DNA of 6,169 nt from Firmicutes bacterium UBA5389. GTDB lineage: Bacteria > Bacillota > DTU025. The position numbers and the translations under genes were made by a program. This document shows positions 5,904 through 6,169 of the stretch, piece after piece. The notes under the pieces are model-generated. The model saw only the letters and a list, made by a program, of their open reading frames with translations, was not told where the DNA came from and did not search any database. The stretch is taken from positions 1-6,169 of the forward strand of contig DHON01000075.1 in the NCBI GenBank assembly GCA_002409965.1, given 5' to 3'. Positions within the stretch are counted from its first letter, which is position 1. Every line of letters begins with the position of its first letter.

Positions 5904-6169
5904 ACAGTCGGTGGCAGTGCCTCTTCGACTGGTACGGCAAGGGCTAGTCCTGCAGCAACGAGCGCAGCATTTACGGTGAAGGTTACTACCGACGCTCTCA
6001 ACGTGCGCAAGGGATCGGGCACCAGCTACGAAAAGACCAGCTGCATACGTGACTGCAGCAACCTACACCATCATGGAGGAAAAGAGCGGTCGGGGCGACT
6101 CAAAAGCGGCCTGGGCTGGATCTCACTGGCCTACACCTTTAGGACGGACGGCAAGGCCTTGAGCCTTAA
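5904..6169 (+). pseudogene. SH3b-domain C-terminal relic of a cell-wall/secreted protein, frameshifted
   Basis: From just after TAA 5901-5903 the frame gives a Ser/Thr/Ala linker (GGSASSTGTARASPAATSAA), then FTVKVTTDALNVRKGSGTSY and EKTSCIRD, the start of a bacterial SH3 (SH3b) domain. Near 6053 the match moves to another frame (ATYTIMEEKSGRG, about 6058-6096) and near 6096 returns to the first frame (LKSGLGWISLAYT, 6099-6137). Joined across the two shifts this makes one whole SH3b domain, so the gene is broken or the sequence has two indel errors. Such domains usually sit at the C-terminus of amidases, CHAP/NlpC or GH25 lysins and bind the cell wall; no catalytic domain is visible here, and the stop at 5901 cuts the linker from anything upstream. 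After the domain the frame stays open to the window edge, so the true 3' end is not seen. Confidence 0.72.

Noticed and set aside
5552..6022. Minus-strand open frame (156 codons) across the right-hand non-coding region
   Set aside because: It runs antisense over the end of the FrhB-like gene, through the hairpin and into the SH3b linker; the translation shows no domain I recognise.

Overview
The window is a stretch of a surface-polysaccharide (capsule, exopolysaccharide or cell-wall glycan) biosynthesis cluster, with every gene on the + strand. It suggests a fairly GC-rich Gram-positive bacterium. The class Coriobacteriia (the Olsenella/Collinsella/Atopobium group) is my best guess, from GC content of roughly 60% in the left half, GTG starts behind strong GGAGG-type ribosome sites, and an SH3b cell-wall-binding relic at the right end. 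This placement is inference, not proof.

Layout. Positions 3-344 hold the 3' end of a left-handed-beta-helix (hexapeptide-repeat) acetyltransferase. Positions 364-1812 encode a Wzx-type polysaccharide flippase. Positions 1809-2936 encode a polysaccharide pyruvyl transferase, joined to the flippase by a 4-nt overlap. Positions 2929-3879 encode a GT-A family 2 glycosyltransferase, joined to the pyruvyl transferase by an 8-nt overlap. Positions 3933-4402 are the remains of a second family 2 glycosyltransferase that has lost its centre and gained stop codons. Positions 4453-5616 encode an FrhB/FdhB-like iron-sulfur protein with an N-terminal 2x[4Fe-4S] ferredoxin domain. A strong hairpin at 5712-5746 probably closes the unit. 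Beyond it, 5747-5903 has no convincing gene but contains a short T-box-like core, and 5904-6169 carries a frameshifted SH3b-domain relic of a cell-wall protein.

Working together (inference): the glycosyltransferase adds a sugar to the lipid-linked repeat unit. The acetyltransferase and pyruvyl transferase add O-acetyl and ketal-pyruvyl groups, and the flippase moves the finished unit across the membrane. The FrhB-like protein is a redox enzyme of unknown substrate in this setting.

Points worth a second look are a 9-G tract in the glycosyltransferase just before its DxD-type motif, where any one-base slip would cut off the enzyme; an 8-G tract at the end of the FrhB-like gene; and a drop in GC from about 3.4 kb onward with gene decay, suggesting a mosaic and partly degenerating end of the cluster. 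I found no CRISPR array, transposase, tRNA or rRNA, and no clear sign of a wholly new system.
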